Below the pieces are notes generated by a model. The model did not search any database, was not told the origin of the DNA, and saw only the letters and a list, made by a program, of their open reading frames with translations. A program made the position numbers and the translations under genes. From NCBI GenBank assembly GCA_031213475.1, contig JARUPZ010000034.1:4714940-4778939 (forward strand): a DNA stretch of 64,000 nucleotides, in the 5' to 3' direction. Of this stretch, positions 54,350 through 64,000 are shown piece after piece (positions within the stretch are counted from its first letter, which is position 1; each line of letters opens with the position of its first letter). This stretch comes from Nereocystis luetkeana (taxonomy: Eukaryota; Sar; Phaeophyceae; Laminariales; Laminariaceae).

Positions 54350-54850
54350 CCGGCTGTTGGAGGTGTCTTTATGAGGAGTGGGAACGGTGCTCCGTTTTGA
54401 AAGGGATGCACGGTCAAATGACTAAGGCGGCCAAAAATGAGTAGCCCCCCCCCCCCCTCCACAGATGTGCTCCGTCTCGAAAGGGATGCGTGGTTAATGG
54501 TCAAACGAACGACTTAAGGCAAGCAAAAAATGGGCACGCCCCCTTCAGCCCGCGCCCCACACAAAATAGATAGACGAAAGTGACACGGACAAGTTGGGTA
54601 CACTAGAAAGTAGCGAGGCAACGGTCGCTATCCTACGAGATAGATGGTGGCCACAGGAGGCGGAACATGAAAGGAGGTGAGATCAGCAAAAACAAAACTA
54701 TGGAAACGTACGGAAAAACGGAATGAGCGCCCAAATGTTGACGGTGTCTCTAGTAGGAGTGGGGACGGCGCTCCGTCTCGAAAGGAAGGTGTGGTTCATG
54801 GTCAAATTACGTAGAATAAGGCACGCAAAACGTGAGTACCCCCCCCCCCC
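54350..54850 (+). repeat. Diverged ~110-bp repeats with C-runs
   Basis: GGAGTGGGAACGGTGCTCCG...GAAAGGGATGC..GGT..AATG and a C-run recur three times (54375, 54465, 54757). The sequence between 54540 and 54720 is unrelated filler. Confidence 0.65.
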
Positions 54851-54860
54851 CCACCCCCGC

Positions 54861-55379
54861 TCACAAAATAGTTGCAGTTCTCAGTGAGTTATTATAACTA
54901 ACCACGCATGCCACGCCGTCATAGGATTTCCGGTTCTTGCCACCACCGTTATCGCTACCGCTACCGCTGCTGCCGCCGCCGCCGCCACGACTGCCACTGC
55001 TGCCCCTTTCCAATTTGATGTTTATGCCTTTCGGGATCCTCCAGTCCGTTTCTGGTTCTGAGCTTCTTCCTACGGGCATACGCTCCAGCCAGGTTTCATC
55101 TTTGCATTTCACCGTCTTTACTTCTGATTCTGTTTTTACCGCGGGCCCGCGTTCCGATTCCGCTTTGTCCGGCACCGGAACCGTGTCGTCGCGACGACAA
55201 GGTTCGTCGGGGTCCTCGAATTTCAGTTTCTTGCAAGAACGCTTGTTCCACTTTTTTCCTCGGGAGGCGTCTTTCAACATTGGAGTTGCGGACGCTCCGT
55301 CTGGCTGCGGATTGGCGTGCCGCGACGGCGGCGAGGAGGAGCTTTCGGCGGTATTTTCTGATTCCATCTCGTCCTGCAT
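54861..55379 (-). CDS. Hypothetical Ser/Glu/Lys-rich protein
   Basis: The 172-codon frame begins with ATG at 55379 (MQDEMESENTAESSSSPPSR). It has a basic patch at about 41-55 (GKKWNKRSCKKLKFE) that could be a nuclear localisation signal, charged acidic stretches, a Gly/Ser run at about 125-145, and ends SYNNSLRTATIL. It looks disordered. TGTTATGCAG directly precedes GACGAG at the N-terminus and could instead be a splice acceptor. Codon composition resembles coding DNA more than the neighbouring frames do. No family recognised. Confidence 0.4.
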   Translation of the reverse strand: MQDEMESENTAESSSSPPSRHANPQPDGASATPMLKDASRGKKWNKRSCKKLKFEDPDEPCRRDDTVPVPDKAESERGPAVKTESEVKTVKCKDETWLERMPVGRSSEPETDWRIPKGINIKLERGSSGSRGGGGGSSGSGSDNGGGKNRKSYDGVACVVSYNNSLRTATIL

Positions 55380-55899
55380 AACAAGGGGACCGGGGTACAG
55401 CGAGGTTGATTTATTTTAGTACGTATGTGTATGCCTATATACTTCATGAGGAAACCCCGCTCGTTGAATTCTTCGGGGCTCATGTTTCGGCAGTCTCAAC
55501 AAGTAGTCGTGCCCCAACCTACGAAACGCTAGGATTTTAAGAGGGTTTGGCTAAAAATGGCCAAAGTTTTCCGGTTTTCAACGTTGGGTTTTGCAACCCT
55601 TATGAAACGGGAAGGTTAAGGTTCCTTTGTGTAAGGAAAACGGACAACAAGAAACCTGGCGACATTGGGGTCAACCAAGTTCTTCACAAATATTTCATTA
55701 CTACCACGGTAATTTTGCTCCCTCCGGCAATGTTGAGCATCTCAAATATGCACCCCTCATACCGATAGCCATGTATAGGGAAAACAAAACTCCAAAAGGG
55801 AAGCAAACAAGAAGGCCACCTGCTGGGTGTATACCAGTTTACTTTACGCCAGCCTATCTGACATGGTTTCACACATCGGTGACAGACCAGATAGATCAT

Positions 55900-56030
55900 T
55901 CCCACAGTTCATGATCTAGATCATTTAGGGTAGATGATCTGCATGATCTGCATGATCTAGCTCATGTTGCCGGGCGGGACCCGTACAATCTGCATGATCT
56001 ACTATTAGCGCATGTCTCCTGGGTTGGATA
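55900..56030 (+). repeat. GATCTGCAT-type repeats, short patch
   Basis: TGATCTAGATCAT, GATGATCTGCATGATCTGC and related words. Related to the larger array at 59150-59990. Confidence 0.6.
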
Positions 56031-56119
56031 TGTACTGTACGGATCCAGCGCAACGTCCCGTAACGGCAGGATACATCTATTTGATCTCCAGACCACTACT
56101 GTGGGGTTAAACTCGGTTT

Positions 56120-57000
56120 AGTTCGCCAGCCGGTCTTACCTACTGTGCGGCTCAGTTGAGAAAATATTGCGACTATTGCTGTGCACAGTATTGTGACTAT
56201 TGCTGTGCACAGTATTGCGACTATCGCTGTGCACAGTATTGTGACCACTGCAGGGCGAGGGGATGTTATCTCCGTCAGCCGGTCTTAACAGTTATGCGGC
56301 ACAATTGGGATCATACATCTCCAAGTGCTACTGTGCGTAAAATATGGCGACAACGGTGGACGGTGTTGCGACTATACTGCTGTGGAGAATATTGCGGCTA
56401 CTTCGGGGCTAGCCAGTCGGTCTGTATCTATTGTGCGGTTCAGTTGGGACCATACTACTGTGAGGGCAGGAAGTATGGCGACTACTGCTGTGGACAGTAT
56501 TGCAACTATTAATGCTGTGGGTTCAGCCAGGGTGTTTCTTTTCGCCAGCTGGTCTTACCTACTACTGCTGTGTGCGGCTTAGTTTGGAATATATACTACT
56601 GCGTGTACAGCAGCATGGCGACTACTGCTGTGCACATTCTTGCGACTACTACTCTGCGGGTTCAGTCCAGGGGGGTCCTTTCCGCCAGGTGACCCTACCC
56701 GGCATGCGGCTTATGAATGGTTGGGAGCGTGCACTACTGTAGTCTGTGTGTACAGTCTTGAGCGACAAACGTGGCTTCAGCTCAGGGGTCTCCTTTCTGC
56801 CAGCCGGTTTTACCAACTGTGTGGCATAGATGGGACCGTACTACTGCTGTAAGTACCCGGCATGCTACTGCTGTGCTCGTAGTATGGCGACTAACGAGGA
56901 CGGCAGTGCGACTACATAGTACTGCTGTGGACAGTATTGCGCCTATTATGGGGGCAGATTCGTAGTCCCGGGGGGTTCTTTCAGACAGGCGGTCTTACCA
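56120..57000 (+). repeat. ~140-bp satellite with nested 30-bp units
   Basis: GCCAGCCGGTCTTACC-type words recur near 56124, 56273, 56408, 56543, 56682, 56797 and 56985. Between them short TGTGCACAGTATTGCGACTA and GGCGACTACTGCTGTG units repeat. The Cys/Tyr-rich frames here are repeat products. Confidence 0.75.
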
Positions 57001-57179
57001 TGACAGAATGCACGGCCTCTCTGATGGTCGGTTTGTAGTCCTTGTGCAGGCATCCTTGCTTCAGACCTAGAGCCTTCTCCACCGCCACCCGAACCTGAGG
57101 CGGCAACAAAGCAAAAAAAAGAAGTGGAAACCCGAAGAGTAGCGACAAAAATGATCACACTGTCATCATCGTTCACCGC

Positions 57180-57240
57180 ACTCGTACTGCCAGTGGATAC
57201 CAGGTATTACATTGTATACCAGGTAGCTACCTGGTAGTAA
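57180..57240. repeat. TACCAGGTA palindrome group outside the array
   Basis: ATACCAGGTATTACATTG, ATACCAGGTAGCTACCTGGT. The same words are concentrated at 5545-7080 in the tandem units. Confidence 0.6.
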
Positions 57241-57299
57241 TACTTGCAGTATCTATCGACTACGGATTAGAGATTCCCCCCGGTCTCAAAATTTGGAAC

Positions 57300-57610
57300 C
57301 GGGTACCCGATCGGGTGGGGGGCGTTTACGGCGGAACCGGAACGGGGTACCCGGGTTCGGGCAGACACGGGTACACCCGAGTTCCTGGGTTACCATACAC
57401 TATTTACTGCCTTTTTAGCGTTGAAGCGGCGGCGGGTAAGGCGGACACGGATATCCGGGCACCCGAGTGGTACCCGGGTTACCATACAACAGTTGCTCCC
57501 ATTTTTGCGTTTGAGCGGCGGCGTGGTAAGGCGGACATGGGTACCCGGGTTACCATACACTATTTGCTGCCCTTGTAGCTTTTGAGCGGCGGCGTGGTAA
57601 GGCGAATGGT
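57300..57610 (+). repeat. ~100-bp tandem repeat with GGTACCCGGG
   Basis: Three units share GAGCGGCGGCGTGGTAAGGCG, GGTACCCGGGTTACCATAC and a TTTGCTGCC-like stretch. GGTACCCGG words continue at 57920-58015. From 57611 to 57900 no gene is recognised. Confidence 0.8.
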
Positions 57611-58417
57611 GGGAAAGCACGACTTCATTTCGCCGCTCTCGATGAATGAAGGAAAGTAGGTAGGGGGATCCTCTGAGGGATTGAATAGAGAGGTGGGGAG
57701 TGGGGATTCGAAATAAAAGCATGGAACATGGGACATAAGAACCCAGACCGATATCCGTCCAATCATCTCGTCAAACATCAAATACATACACCCCGTGCGG
57801 AAGCCATGGTGAGCAGCAACAAATATCAAAAGGTTGGGACTTCTTGTGATTGATCTATATCCTGGTTCATGGTAAAGTAGGGCCGCTTATTTGCGCTGGT
57901 AGGGGTATCGTGTGTGTAGCGGGTACCCGGGGTAAAAATACCCGCGATTCCGTGAGCTGGACCGCGACGATTCCGGTTCCGACGGTTCCGGGTAAACGCC
58001 ACCGGGTACCCGGTTCTCAGTCAGACGGGGTGCAAGTCTACTACGGATGCGGTAGGTACATGCGTCCAAGAAACACGCCACAACATACCACGGAAAACCA
58101 TCAAGACGAGTGGCAGGAGGAGAGGAGAGAGCAGAAAGGGGAAGATAACTGAGAGGAGAGAAAGAAGGACAGACCACGACCACACCGGACGACGCCACCT
58201 CAGTCACTTGACATCATTTTCCGCTCGTCTGTACGTTAATGCCCGTATCCGCCTACACGGTATTGAGCCCCGACAGTAATGGGAAAACAAGCGAAAACGC
58301 GCACCAGCCAGGGGGGGCGATGCCCCCCCCCTCGCCAAGTCGGGGTGTGTGAGCTCTTGTCACCAGCTGGGGGGGGGGTCGTGGGGGGTGTACTCGATAG
58401 GAGACATGAACTCGATC

Positions 58418-58490
58418 TCATGCATGGCCGTAGTCGTATGACCATAGACCCTCGCTGGGGGGGGGGGGGGGGGCGACAAGCTTCGCTTAT
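58418..58490. promoter_or_regulatory. Dispersed copy of the shared upstream motif
   Basis: TCATGCATGGCCGTAGTCG, ATGACCATAGACCC, then a G-run of about 18. No credible gene starts to its left on the minus strand, so here it marks either a lost gene or simply the repeat family. Confidence 0.5.
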
Positions 58491-58842
58491 ATAATACGCT
58501 CGACCGCCTCGCTTCACTCGGTCGCCTCGTTTCGCTCGAACCAGCGTACTGGACATGACAGCCTGCGGGTATACTACATGATGTACCGATTGAAGTTCAC
58601 ATTAACATCTTACAGTCAGCAGCACTCACAGCAGTAGTCAGTACCTGCCGACCGTATTTAGCTTTGTTTGCAGGCTTGCACTCACTGCTCAAAACAGCGT
58701 AGGATAGCCGTCAAGTCAGCCTTTTCAAATCATCGAGATGCAAGAGTACTGCTTGCTGCTGGGTACCACTCTGTCCCTACTATCAATACAACTGTAGTAT
58801 TAATTTTTAAATAGTAAGTATGAAACCTTTGTATACCATTAT

Positions 58843-58920
58843 TCAATCAACACGGTCCTTTTATATGGGGACACAGTTCTATCCCGAAATATAAGACCAT
58901 TTTGTATACTAATACAAGGA
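58843..58920 (+). repeat. CAACACGGTCC repeat, single copy
   Basis: TCAATCAACACGGTCC, GGGGACACAGTTCTATCCCG and TTTTGTATACTAAT match the units at 61885-62130. Confidence 0.75.
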
Positions 58921-59149
58921 TCCCCTTCGGGATGTGGGTGGCGTGAAATCCGGGGGGTGTCGCAAGTTGAAAGGGGAGACACAGGTAAAACCCTTGCACC
59001 TCTTTTTTGAGTAAAAATGATCTCGGAGAAAACTGAGTCATGGGCTACTGATCTATTGCTTAAAGCGAAGAGTAGTAGTCTAGTCTTCGACGCTCTCGCA
59101 TGTCTTGGCGCATACCTGGTAGGAGACATGGACTACTGTATTGCTTAAA

Positions 59150-59990
59150 GAGAAGCGTAGCACCGAAATTGACGGGGTCTGCATCATCCAGGTATTTATC
59201 GCCTGGGTGGGATCTGTATCATCGATATAGGATAGGTGATCCTTGATGATCTGAACACCTCTACTGGGTGGGGTCTGCACGATCTGCATGAACCTAGCCC
59301 TAACCCTAATCGAACATACGTGTGCCGTCATTAACTAACTGATGAATAGCTTTGCGCGGGTGGGTCCGCATGATCCGAACGATCTGTACGATCTGCAGGG
59401 TCTGTATATTGTAGATGTATCACTCTTTTCTTTGGCGGTCAGATCTGCTTGGTCTTTATGATTGCACTTGCGTGCCGGGTGGGATGATCTGAATGCCATG
59501 TGTGCATGATGTGGAGGATCTGCATGATCGATTATCCACACACTCCAACTTGTAGTTTGCCTGGAGAGACAGGTATGTTCCGTATCATTTCCACTTGTTG
59601 TATGCCAGGTGGGATCTGGTTGATCTCAATGACATGCTAATGTTTAACCGGGAGGGGATCTGTCTGATTAAATTTTTCCTAGATGTGTACCTGAGTAGAA
59701 CATGTGTGAGCTGTACAATCAGTACAGTTTGACCGGGATGGGATCTGTCCGATCTGCCGATCTGGACATCTTTAGCGAGATAGGGTTTGTACTATCTTCA
59801 TGATCTGCATATAACATGTTTATCGGTGGGTGTAATTGACCTGCAGGATTTGTGCAGGATCTGTATGATCTACCTGAGTGGAATCTGTGTGATCTGAATG
59901 ATCTGTACATATTAACCGGGATACGGTCTGTACGATTTGGAGGGTCTGTATGATCTGCAGGATGTCTGCATGATCTGGAGGATCTGCAAA
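59150..59990 (+). repeat. Degenerate GATCTG(CAT) array
   Basis: GATCTG, GATCTGCATGATCTG, GGGATCTGT and GTACGATCTG recur at about 10- to 12-base spacing, interleaved with GGGTGGGATCTG every 100-150 bases. Telomere-like CCCTAACCCTAATC lies at 59299. No gene. Confidence 0.75.
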
Positions 59991-59999
59991 AGCTGGGTA

Positions 60000-60620
60000 C
60001 TTCACACTTGTTTCAGCATGATTATTAATAGCAACAACAGAAGTAGCAAGATAAGCAACCGCGTGGCACGGGCAAAAATAAAATAAGGGCAGCAGCAAGA
60101 ACAGCAACCTGTGCCAGCAACAGCAGTAGTACTAGCAGTTATATCGCGATTGTGTGTAGTAGCAGTAGCGGCAGCAACAACAGGAGTGTTGGCAGAATAT
60201 TAAGCAAACCGCGTGGCACGGGCACATTGCACAAAGGCAGTAAACACTCGGCTACAATATACCAACACGCAACACGCAACGCTCTACGTGGTACGAAGAT
60301 CCGACAGAAGATTATTCGCACCGAGATACTTGAAAAAACACTATAATACCATACGTCGTTCATTGCGTACCGCGGCATTGATGGTATGTATCGTTAGTGA
60401 GAGACGGGCCAAGGGCCGACGCGTTGGCGCCGGCCTCGAGGCCTGCGCCGGCACATAGTTTCTCACCGTCGACCGCTTTTTTAGTGCAAGGCCACAGCGT
60501 CGTTGGGGCATACAGCAGAACATGGTGTCTCGCAACGTATATGATATGTGTCGGTAGTGAGGGGCGGGCCACCGGCCGACGCGTCGGCGACGTGGTGGAT
60601 ACAGCGTGTTCTCACGTTTT
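60000..60620. repeat. Diverged repeats with CCGCGTGGCACGGGC and palindromes
   Basis: AACCGCGTGGCACGGGCA occurs at about 60059 and 60208. GGGCCAAGGGCCGACGCG and GGGCCACCGGCCGACGCG occur at about 60406 and 60567. GGCCTCGAGGCC is a perfect palindrome near 60435. Confidence 0.6.
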
Positions 60621-61575
60621 GTGGCCAAGCAGAGCACACGAGCACTCAGCAGCAGCAGTAGCAGCAGCAACATTCAGCAGCACTCGAGCAACACTCGATT
60701 CGAGCAGCACGCGTACGCCTGTTGTTGCTGTTCTTGTGCTGCTGCGTACTGCTCGAGCAGGACTCGAGCGCACGAGCATGAGTAGGTGTCAAACCTAATG
60801 CACCGCAAAAAAAAAGACACGTCACCACGATCACTCGATTGCTCAAGCGCAACGAGCACGAGACAAACACGAGCACGGCGTGGCCAAGCAGTCACGGGCA
60901 CACGAGCACTCAGAGGCAGCAGCAGCAGCAGCAGCAGCACCCAGCGGCCCTGGAGCAACACTCGACTAGAGCAGGACTCGTACGCCTGTTGTTGCTGTTG
61001 TTTTGCTGCTGCGTACTGCTCGAGCATGAGCTCGACATTATTACACGCAACGCAATACGTGGTTTATTATTACAAGGATCCGATAAATGGTGAATCGCAC
61101 CGAGATACTAAAAAAAATCCATGTACGTGGTGGATACAGCGTGTTGTCATGCCTTGTGGCCAAGCAGTCACGAGCACACGAGCACTCAGCAGCAGCAGCA
61201 GCAGTACTCAGCAGCACTCGAGCAACACTCGATTCGAGCAGCACTCGTACGCCTGTTGTTGCTGTTCTTGTACTGCTGCGTACTGCTCGAGCAGGACTCG
61301 AGCGCACGAGCATGAGTGGGTGTCAAGCCAATTGCACCGCAAAATAAAAGGACCCGGGACCACGATAATTATTTTGCTCAAGCGCAACGAGCACGAGACG
61401 AACACGAGCACGGCGTGGCCAAGCAGTCACGGGCCCACGAGCACTCAGCAGCAGCAGCAGCAGCGGCAGCAGTAGCAGCACCAAGCGGCCCTGCAGAAAC
61501 ACTCGACTCGAGCAGCACTCGTACCCCTATTGTTGCTGTTGCGAACTCGAGCAGCACTGCTGTGTGCTGTAGTTG
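60620..61575 (+). repeat. CAG/CTG hairpin repeat array
   Basis: Four units each contain GAGCACTCAGCAGCAGC..., CACTCGAGCAACACTCGA, then the complement-like GCCTGTTGTTGCTGTT and CTGCGTACTGCTCGAGC, so each can fold into a long hairpin. Units share CACGAGACGAACACGAGCA spacers. The long frames on both strands are consequences of the triplets. Confidence 0.8.
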
Positions 61576-61884
61576 CAGTTAGTTGCAGCAAAAAGCGAGA
61601 AAAACAAAATCTTTGCAGCTGAAAATACGAAGATCCGGGTAGGAGTTTAAGCCTCTGGATGGCTTTTCGGAAGTGGGACCCCATCCCCTGAGTTGCTTGC
61701 TGGCTCACGTGACTTCGACCATCTAGAGAATGGGCCACGGAGACCGGCCCTAGCGAACGCTTGCACTATACTGTCCACGCGGCCCCCCTGCGGGCCCCGC
61801 AGCAGGAAGCACGAGAAAAGACCCGCGGCCGAACGATAAAAATGAACTATTCCGAAAAAAACGTCCATTTGGTACAAAGTAATA
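61576..61884. other. Unrecognised spacer
   Basis: No gene, repeat or RNA recognised. Confidence 0.35.
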
Positions 61885-62130
61885 TTCGATCAACACGGCG
61901 GTCCTTTCATTTGGGGACAGTCAAATATTGTTAGCAAAAATAGGGAAATATATAGGTTTTGTGTGTACCGTAGGTCCTATTTACTATGTCCCTGTACGTA
62001 TTTCATCAACATGGTCCTTTTCTTTGGGGACACAGCTCTATCCCGAAATATAAGGACATTTTGTAAACTAATATTTAATCAACACGGTCCTTATATTTGG
62101 GGACAAGAGTCCCTGAACACGAGGATATTT
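61885..62130 (+). repeat. CAACACGGTCC tandem repeat with embedded MITE half
   Basis: ATCAACACGGTCCTTATATT and GGGGACA recur near 61888, 62005 and 62080. At 61924-61994 the first unit is interrupted by a truncated, inverted copy of the palindromic MITE. Confidence 0.7.
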
Positions 62131-62139
62131 TGTATACAT

Positions 62140-62656
62140 ACGTAATTTTGTTGTTGTTGTTTGTTGTTGTTGTTCTCACATTAACTCACAATACAATGCA
62201 GTCCGTGGTCGCAGGACAGGCTCCAATAACTCTGGAGTGGAAGAAATACCTCAAGTAAAACAGAGGCAAAAACAAAAACAAGCATACGCACTCCACCACT
62301 GCGGACACCAGGGAAGCAAAAAGGAGACTATTAATAGCAGACAAAAACCTAAAAAAGAAGATGAAGCGAGGCAAAAAAAACAAAACAAAACAAAAACAAA
62401 AGCAGATAGCAAAACGCAAAAAAAGGCAAAACGGACCATATTAACAAAGACACAAAGAGGTACAAACGGGAATGAAAGAAGAATGAAAAAAAGAAGGGAC
62501 AAAAAAAAAGCGATAATCACGGGCGGGGGGGAAAGAAAATACGAAAGGCAGGCACTGGAGCATACAGACACGCAAAGTTGCCCAGGTGGCACCATGCTAG
62601 TTACTTGGGTCCCAAAGAAGGGAGTGCATCATGACGATGATGGCCGTAACCAGGCT
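62140..62656. other. TTG and A-rich stretch at the 3' side of the LINE
   Basis: TTGTTGTTG at 62150-62172, then A-rich plus-strand DNA to about 62520. For the LINE on the minus strand this is the 3' flank. No clear terminal A or T tail marks where the element ends. The 301-codon plus frame here is a shadow. Confidence 0.4.
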
Positions 62657-63700
62657 TCAGTCTGTTGGGCAGACCGCCTCCCCCCCCCTCCCCCCCCCAT
62701 TCCCCCTCGTCCCCCTTTCGCCCCCCCCCTCTTCCTTGCCATTCTGCGCACTCGCGTTGGCGTCAACGGCTGTGGTCGTGGTTGCAGCTATTCTATGCCG
62801 TTCTGCCGATGCCTCCTTCTCATCTGTATGCCATTTCCCCATGAAGGCCTCCGCCCCTTCCTCGACCCGTCGACCCCATCTGCCGGCTTTCTGTGCTGCA
62901 TCGCGCCACCCTTCGAGCTTGATGCCGAACTCCTTGAGGTCCTCCTCAAGGTACCTCATCCAGTCCCACTCCTGTTCTCCGGAGTAACCCTTACCCCCAA
63001 CCATCTCCCCAAACATCACCCTCTTCGCCAGACGCTCCTCTCCCATGCGTGTCACAAAGCCCGCAAACAAGAGCCTACGTCTGCGTACCGTCGTCTCAAC
63101 GCTTTCAGATTTTGTCCTGAGAAGCGCGCTAGCATAGGATAGAATGTTGTCTTCGCGCTTTCGTTTTCGCCAGCCGATGCATCGGGGGAGCATCCTGTGG
63201 TGGACCTCCCGTAGCCTACCGTCATCAGTCTTGCTCGGGCTCCAAGTAACGCAACCGTAGAGCAACGTTTCGATCACCTCGGCTCTCAGCATTCGCACCT
63301 TCAGGCGTAGGCGCACACCCGGGCGGTCATAAATTTCCATCTTATACCGTCCGAAGCATGCCCATGCCCTCTGGAGTCGACGCGTTACCTCGACACTTCT
63401 GCCCGTCCAATCTGCGCTGATAGCCCCGCCCAGATACACAAACTCGGTCGTTTGTTTGTACACTTGGCCGGCGGCGGTGACGGTGAACGGCACGTTCCCC
63501 CCATCTTTCGTTTGCAGACACATTATCTCCGTCTTGGCCTCCGAGACCGTCAGGCCGAAAGCGGCACATGCAGACACGATCACCGTCATCATCCTCTCCA
63601 GGCCGTTGGGTGATCTCGAGACTATGCCCGCATCGTCAGCATAGAGCGTAGCCCACAGTGTCTGGGCCTCTTTATCATTTCCCCTGTCCGTCGGCGTGCC
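62657..63700 (-). pseudogene. LINE reverse transcriptase, catalytic and C-terminal part
   Basis: From about residue 50 of the 399-codon frame (63856-62657) the reading is authentic: TLWATLYADDAGIVSRS, then LTVSEAKTEIM, EFVYLGGAIS, LLYGCVTWSP, HRMLPRCIGWRKRKR, RRRLLFAGFVTRMGEERL, and a Gly-rich tail. The first 50 residues are an out-of-frame reading of the preceding part. Enzyme role: target-primed reverse transcription of the element RNA. Confidence 0.8.
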
Positions 63701-64000
63701 CGGCCCGTGCCTTCCCCCTCTTCTTTTTCTTCTTCTCCTGCTTTTGTTGGAGTTGCACCAAGCTGTCCGTGATGGCTTTATCAGCAGCGAAACGTTTCTC
63801 CGCCACACGCAGCACCGCTGTAAAAAACATGTTGAACAGCAATGGCGCGAGCACACACCCTTGCCGTAGGCCCTGTTTCACGTCGAACATATCTGAGCAC
63901 TCGCCGTCATCCAGCCGCACGCATGCTCGCATGCCGTCGTGGAATTGGCGGATAACGGTCAGCATTCTAGGTGGCACGCCAAAGCGAGCCAAGACAGCCC
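63675..64000 (-). pseudogene. LINE reverse transcriptase, N-terminal part (partial)
   Basis: The frame is open from the window edge (…[20 protein letters not shown]) through the [12 protein letters not shown] block and stops at 63675 after a Lys-rich stretch ([17 protein letters not shown]). The catalytic YADD lies in the other frame, so a one-base shift has occurred in the purine-rich tract near 63700-63745. Confidence 0.75.

Larger units (their letters stand above)
62657..64000 (-). mobile_element. Non-LTR (LINE) retrotransposon, 3' half, cut by window edge
   Basis: Reverse transcriptase blocks appear in order on the minus strand: [15 protein letters not shown] (about 63890-63840), LYADDAGIVS with the catalytic YADD at 63632-63643, then FVYLGG, and the post-RT LLYGCVTW segment typical of LINE ORF2. 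The endonuclease would lie beyond 64000. The copy is broken by a frameshift, so it is probably dead. Confidence 0.85.

Noticed and set aside
56156..56512. Cys/Tyr-rich 118-codon frame that resembles a small secreted protein
   Set aside because: It is a direct translation of the tandem repeat, and other frames of the same repeat are also open.
60786..61475. 229-codon plus frame with Ser/Gln/Cys runs
   Set aside because: It is produced by CAG/CTG triplets in the hairpin array; there is no non-repetitive coding signal.
59150..61575. CRISPR-like array
   Set aside because: Repeats are degenerate and irregularly spaced, without unique spacers of constant length, in eukaryotic DNA.
62237..63142. 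301-codon plus frame
   Set aside because: Its second half is antisense to the LINE reverse transcriptase and its first half is A-rich DNA that yields Lys runs.

Overview
The window is eukaryotic nuclear-type DNA. Genes are sparse and partly intron-like, simple sequence is very abundant (poly-G tracts, GGN/CCN, CAG, CAT and AATC repeats), and there are short TTTGGG/TTAGGG-type telomere-like patches, non-LTR retrotransposon pieces, tRNA-derived SINE-like elements and small inverted-repeat elements. The mixture of about half GC, Gly-rich proteins and long satellite-rich intergenic DNA would fit a stramenopile alga such as a brown alga. That is an impression, not a proof. I see no prokaryotic operons, rRNA, CRISPR or clear viral genes.

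Region 1-45384 is a head-to-tail tandem array of one large unit of about 17.7 kb. Unit 1 is 1-17759, unit 2 is 17760-35464, and unit 3 starts at 35465 and stops at about 45384, roughly 8.2 kb into the unit (plus 1.75 kb of inserted DNA). Position 1 is only the window edge, so the array probably continues to the left. Units 1 and 2 differ by roughly two bases per hundred by eye, in patches. Unit 3, at the edge, is more diverged.

Each full unit carries two convincing open frames, both on the minus strand. One is a cyclin-like protein (three copies) with a long Gly-rich block in the middle of the cyclin fold. The other is a Gly-rich protein with a C-terminal Arg/Gln-rich coiled coil (two copies; unit 3 ends before it). 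Upstream of each lies a copy of the same dispersed motif followed by G-runs, so the two genes may share a leader or promoter repeat. The rest of the unit holds a LINE fragment, a SINE-like element, a 97-bp palindromic MITE, a 27-bp minisatellite, a cluster of TACCWGGTA palindromes, telomere-like repeats inside a GCCGTGG-rich inverted region, two tRNA-like B-box repeats, and a diverged satellite of about 150 bp at the unit end.

Unit 3 contains a 1.75-kb element (41171-42918) absent from units 1 and 2. A relative lies just outside the array (46662-48122) and itself carries a nested 302-bp element flanked by a 7-bp target duplication.

Region 45385-62656 is accessory and repeat DNA: a second SINE copy, further palindromic MITEs, several unrelated minisatellites (GATCTG, CAG/CTG hairpin, about 140-bp, about 100-bp and CAACACGGTCC families), and one plausible Ser/Lys-rich ORF (54861-55379, minus). 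The window ends in the 3' half of a non-LTR retrotransposon reverse transcriptase on the minus strand (62657-64000), with a frameshift between the RT blocks.
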